A program made the position numbers and the translations under genes. From the NCBI GenBank assembly GCA_000435595.1, contig FR895357.1:1-6639 (forward strand): 6,639 bases of DNA, in the 5' to 3' direction. Shown in pieces: positions 4,780 to 6,639 of this stretch (position 1 is its first letter; every line of letters starts with the position of its first letter). The notes beneath the pieces are model-generated. The model searched no databases, was not told the DNA's origin, and saw nothing but the letters and a program-made list of their open reading frames with translations. Origin of the DNA: Firmicutes bacterium CAG:882 (GTDB lineage: Bacteria > Bacillota > Clostridia > Lachnospirales > Lachnospiraceae).

Positions 4780-5178
4780 CTAAAATCCAAAATATCTGAT
4801 TCGACTATAAAGCGTCATAAATATTCCACCGAAAAAATTCAATAAAAACGATGCAATAATAATAATCCAGATAATCTTGGCAATTGACACGCCCTTATTC
4901 GCTTTCCTGTCATTCGTCTTATCGGAAAATGTCGTATTCACGCTTCCCGTTGAAGCAAACACATCCGCATGCGCCTTGGTATCGTCATATTTCTCATGAT
5001 AATGCTCATGCTTTCCATATTCCGAGTGTCCATTAGTATCGTCATACATTTCATGAAAGCGCTTATGATCCTCTTCCTCTGAGTAGTTAATTCTGTTAAA
5101 AGCTCCACACTTAGGACATATTCCATAATACTTATCATTGTCAAACTTTTTATGACAGCTTGAACAAATTATTTTCAT
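4780..5178 (-). CDS. Zinc-ribbon, His-rich, single-TM small protein of unknown function
   Basis: A 132-residue protein. The N-terminal zinc ribbon has C5-x2-C8 and C21-x2-C24 (CSSC...CPKC). The middle (37-72) is rich in His, Asp and Tyr and contains a duplicated block, FHEMYDDTNGHSE (41-53) and YHEKYDDTKAHAD (60-72), with a 19-residue period. The duplication is also visible in the DNA, with TATCGTCATA at 4980 and 5037. A polar linker leads to one hydrophobic helix (about 98-124, SIAKIIWIIIIASFLLNFF) and a short basic-aromatic tail. The ribbon is probably cytoplasmic. The His/Asp repeats suggest metal binding, but no function is assigned. The ATG at 5178 has GGGGG 6 nt upstream. It sits 36 nt after the amidohydrolase stop and is probably co-transcribed. 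No terminator is seen before the tRNA-Arg promoter. Confidence 0.85.
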   Translation of the reverse strand: MKIICSSCHKKFDNDKYYGICPKCGAFNRINYSEEEDHKRFHEMYDDTNGHSEYGKHEHYHEKYDDTKAHADVFASTGSVNTTFSDKTNDRKANKGVSIAKIIWIIIIASFLLNFFGGIFMTLYSRIRYFGF

Positions 5179-5214
5179 ATTTCTCCCCCGATCCTGCGGT
5201 CTGGTCCTTCCGCA

Positions 5215-6411
5215 TCAGCCTGTGTATACAATGTTACCATCTATGACAGTATATTTCAATATGCTTTCTGAATTCATAATATTGCCCAAGCTTATGGCAA
5301 AATCCGCATCCTTTCCGACTTCTATACTACCCACACGATTTTCAATCGTGAGATGTTTAGCCGGATTGATGGTTATTGCCTGAAGAGCCGCAAATTCATC
5401 CATGCCTGATTTTACTGCAAGCCCTGCACATAACGCAAGGTATTGTTGTGGAATAACCGGAGCATCAGTTATGATTGACACCTGACAGCCCGCTTTCGCA
5501 AGTATCCCCGGTGTCGTAAATGACTTATTTCTAAGTTCATACTTTGTTGCATGTCCAAATGAAGGTCCAACCGCAACGGGAAATCCTTCCTTTGCAAGCT
5601 CATCCGCTATAAGTGCTCCATCAGTACAGTGCTCAATGGTAAGCCCTACACCAAATTCTTTAGCTATTCTTATAGCCGTAAATATATCATCAGCCCTGTG
5701 AGCGTGTGCCTTTAAAGGAAGTTCTCCCCTTATGACCGGAAGCATTGCTTCCAGCTTAGCATCATACGGCGGAAGCTTGCTTTCATCCTCTGTAGCTCCC
5801 TGTAATTTAATGTTGTATTCTTCAGCCCTCTTTAACATGTCTCTGAGTCTGAATGCCGTCGTCATCCTCGAATAATTTCCTTTATCCTTATAACATCTCT
5901 TCGGATTCTCGCCAAATGCACATTTCATAGCAACCGGTGCTTTGACAACCATGTCATCAACCCTGTTACCATATGTCTTGACAGCCATGAAGGTTCCGCC
6001 AAGAACATTAGAGCTTCCCGGTCCCGTACCGACACATGTGACTCCTCCTTCTCTCGCCAGCTTCACGGTCTCATCCTGCGGATAAAAACCATCTATTGCT
6101 CTAAGCTGTGGTGTTACAATATCATTCATCTCGTTATAGTCCTGACTTTCAAACCCTATAGCGTATCCATCAAGTCCCAAATGACTGTGCGCATCAACGA
6201 GTCCCGGATATACATTAAGTCCTGCAGCATCAATTACCTCGATATGCTCCCCTGCATTTTTCAGGGCTTCCACTCCATTATCCTCAGCATCTGCATTACA
6301 TTCCTGTCCATACAAAATATTATATATCTTTCCTCGTCTTACAACTATTGTACCGACACGTGGCTCTCTGTTCACTGCATCATATATTAATCCATTCTTT
6401 ATAATAAGCAT
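5215..6411 (-). CDS. Imidazolonepropionase-like amidohydrolase (COG1228)
   Basis: A 398-residue metal-dependent hydrolase with the urease/dihydroorotase TIM-barrel fold. An N-terminal beta-sandwich segment (IIKNGLIYDA) precedes VYPGLVDAHSH with metal ligands H75 and H77. Further ligand candidates are HAH (H236, H238), EHCTDG (H261) and TDAP (D316). The C-terminus has the usual NPAKHLTIENRVGSIEVGKDADF motif that closes the barrel and returns to the sandwich. Family members hydrolyse cyclic amides, imidazolones or dipeptides. There are no hutU, hutH or hutG neighbours, so a histidine-degradation role is not supported and the substrate is unknown. The ATG at 6411 is chosen because GGAGG lies 7 nt upstream. 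An in-frame ATG at 6432 has no ribosome binding site. The gene follows a leader of about 125 nt with predicted RNA folds and precedes the zinc-ribbon gene by 36 nt. Confidence 0.92.
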   Translation of the reverse strand: MLIIKNGLIYDAVNREPRVGTIVVRRGKIYNILYGQECNADAEDNGVEALKNAGEHIEVIDAAGLNVYPGLVDAHSHLGLDGYAIGFESQDYNEMNDIVTPQLRAIDGFYPQDETVKLAREGGVTCVGTGPGSSNVLGGTFMAVKTYGNRVDDMVVKAPVAMKCAFGENPKRCYKDKGNYSRMTTAFRLRDMLKRAEEYNIKLQGATEDESKLPPYDAKLEAMLPVIRGELPLKAHAHRADDIFTAIRIAKEFGVGLTIEHCTDGALIADELAKEGFPVAVGPSFGHATKYELRNKSFTTPGILAKAGCQVSIITDAPVIPQQYLALCAGLAVKSGMDEFAALQAITINPAKHLTIENRVGSIEVGKDADFAISLGNIMNSESILKYTVIDGNIVYTG

Positions 6412-6442
6412 ATATGCACCTCCATACTTCATCAGTTGTCAA

Positions 6443-6479
6443 TGATATTCGCAATCCCCTTCTCTGCTTGCTCATATCA
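6443..6479 (-). other. Leader hairpin with tandem G-A mismatches
   Basis: In the amidohydrolase leader, TGATAT (6479-6474) pairs with ATATCA (6448-6443) and GCAA (6471-6468) with TTGC (6454-6451). The two helices are separated by GA opposite GA, which can form a tandem sheared G-A pair. The 13-nt loop includes AGAAGGGG. Two helices of 6 and 4 bp could arise by chance, but the symmetric GA/GA step is typical of structured RNA. Confidence 0.35.
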
Positions 6480-6483
6480 AATC

Positions 6484-6533
6484 GATGCTTCACAGCTCTT
6501 CAGTTGCCGGGTTGAGCCCGGCACAGAAGCATT
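6484..6533 (-). promoter_or_regulatory. Structured 5' leader element of the amidohydrolase mRNA (riboswitch-like candidate)
   Basis: Right after the predicted transcription start, the minus-strand RNA folds into outer stem P1, ATGCTTC (6532-6526) / GAAGCAT (6491-6485), enclosing stem P2, TGCCGGG (6523-6517) / CCCGGCA (6511-6505), with loop CTCAA. A 2-nt joiner lies on the 5' side and a 13-nt joiner (ACTGAAGAGCTGT) on the 3' side. The loop CTCA could pair with TGAG at 6474-6471, making a pseudoknot that competes with the downstream GA hairpin. I do not recognise a known riboswitch class. No intrinsic terminator follows, so any control would act on translation or RNA stability. Confidence 0.45.
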
Positions 6534-6542
6534 TATTATTCT

Positions 6543-6551
6543 ATTATACCA
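6543..6551 (-). promoter_or_regulatory. Extended -10 promoter of the amidohydrolase operon
   Basis: The minus strand reads TGG-TATAAT (6551-6543), a perfect extended -10 directly after the tRNA-Leu terminator T-tract. At 17-nt spacing the -35 position reads TTTCTT, a poor match, so recognition would rely on the extended -10. The predicted start is near 6536. The same TGG-TATAAT arrangement occurs at 4341-4333. Confidence 0.65.
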
Positions 6552-6558
6552 AAAACAT

Positions 6559-6592
6559 AAAAAAAAAGAAATACAACATAAGTCATATTTCT
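6559..6592 (-). terminator. Intrinsic terminator of tRNA-Leu
   Basis: On the minus strand AGAAATA (6592-6586) pairs with TATTTCT (6573-6567). Four more pairs (two of them G-U) extend the stem to 11 around a UUAU loop. A run of nine T (6567-6559) follows. It begins 8 nt after the tRNA 3' end. The stem is AT-rich but the T-tract is long and uninterrupted. Confidence 0.75.
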
Positions 6593-6600
6593 AAAAATAA

Positions 6601-6639
6601 TGCTGGTGGCCGGACTTGAACCGGCACGGGATCGCTCCC
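6601..6639 (-). tRNA. tRNA-Leu, partial (3' part only)
   Basis: The minus strand runs off the window edge inside a long variable arm (GGGA-GCGA-TCCC), so this is a type II tRNA. The T-arm GCCGG-TTCAAGT-CCGGC and the acceptor 3' strand CACCAGC (6608-6602) follow, with discriminator A at 6601. The A discriminator and long arm favour leucine over serine (usually G). The anticodon is outside the window. No CCA is encoded. Confidence 0.82.

Noticed and set aside
4980..5060. CRISPR-like repeat in the zinc-ribbon gene
   Set aside because: Only two imperfect copies with a 57-nt period that keep the reading frame. This is an internal protein duplication.
4938..5144. 68-codon minus-strand frame inside the zinc-ribbon gene
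   Set aside because: It is an alternative-frame shadow (Met/Arg-rich) of the 4780-5178 gene, which has the ribbon motif and a good ribosome binding site.
6412..6432. Longer amidohydrolase start at ATG 6432
   Set aside because: No ribosome binding site precedes it, and the extra residues would be coded by the GGAGG of the better start at 6411.

Overview
The window looks like a low-GC Gram-positive chromosome, most likely a gut-type Clostridia of the Lachnospiraceae kind. The reasons are AT-rich intergenic DNA with consensus sigma-A promoters, strong GGAGG-type ribosome binding sites, a papain-like protease carrying a stalk domain and a lectin-like domain, and the rdgB-yfcE pair beside a tRNA gene. 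The family assignment is an inference from protein content. Every protein gene and every tRNA is on the minus strand, so the window is best read from high to low coordinates.

First unit (6639 down to about 4780). The 3' half of a type II tRNA, probably tRNA-Leu, ends at 6601 and is followed by an intrinsic terminator. An extended -10 promoter then starts a leader of about 125 nt holding two separate RNA folds. The leader runs into an imidazolonepropionase-like amidohydrolase and then a small zinc-ribbon, His-rich, single-TM protein.

Second region (about 4760 to 4220). A perfect consensus promoter (TTGACA-17-TATAAT) drives what should be tRNA-Arg(ACG), but the gene is cut off at the end of the T-loop: the T-stem 3' strand and the acceptor 3' strand are absent. 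Beyond the break lie about 400 bp of hairpin-rich DNA. It holds two look-alike hairpins, a bidirectional terminator-like hairpin, back-to-back promoters and possibly a plus-strand small RNA of about 90 nt with C-rich unpaired segments. A 20-codon TTG-initiated reading frame with a good ribosome binding site precedes the methyltransferase gene. This is the least explained part of the window.

Third unit (4208 down to 217). Four closely packed genes form an apparent operon: a THUMP-domain RNA methyltransferase, an exported or membrane-anchored papain-family protease (TTG start, 4-nt overlap with the methyltransferase stop), the RdgB/HAM1 house-cleaning nucleotide pyrophosphatase, and a YfcE-type metallophosphoesterase. 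Three are cytoplasmic housekeeping enzymes; the protease is the odd member. A separate promoter then serves tRNA-Pro(TGG) at 5-79.

I see no CRISPR array, transposase, integrase, toxin-antitoxin pair or recognisable defence system. The unusual signals are RNA-level and regulatory, and none is proven from sequence alone.
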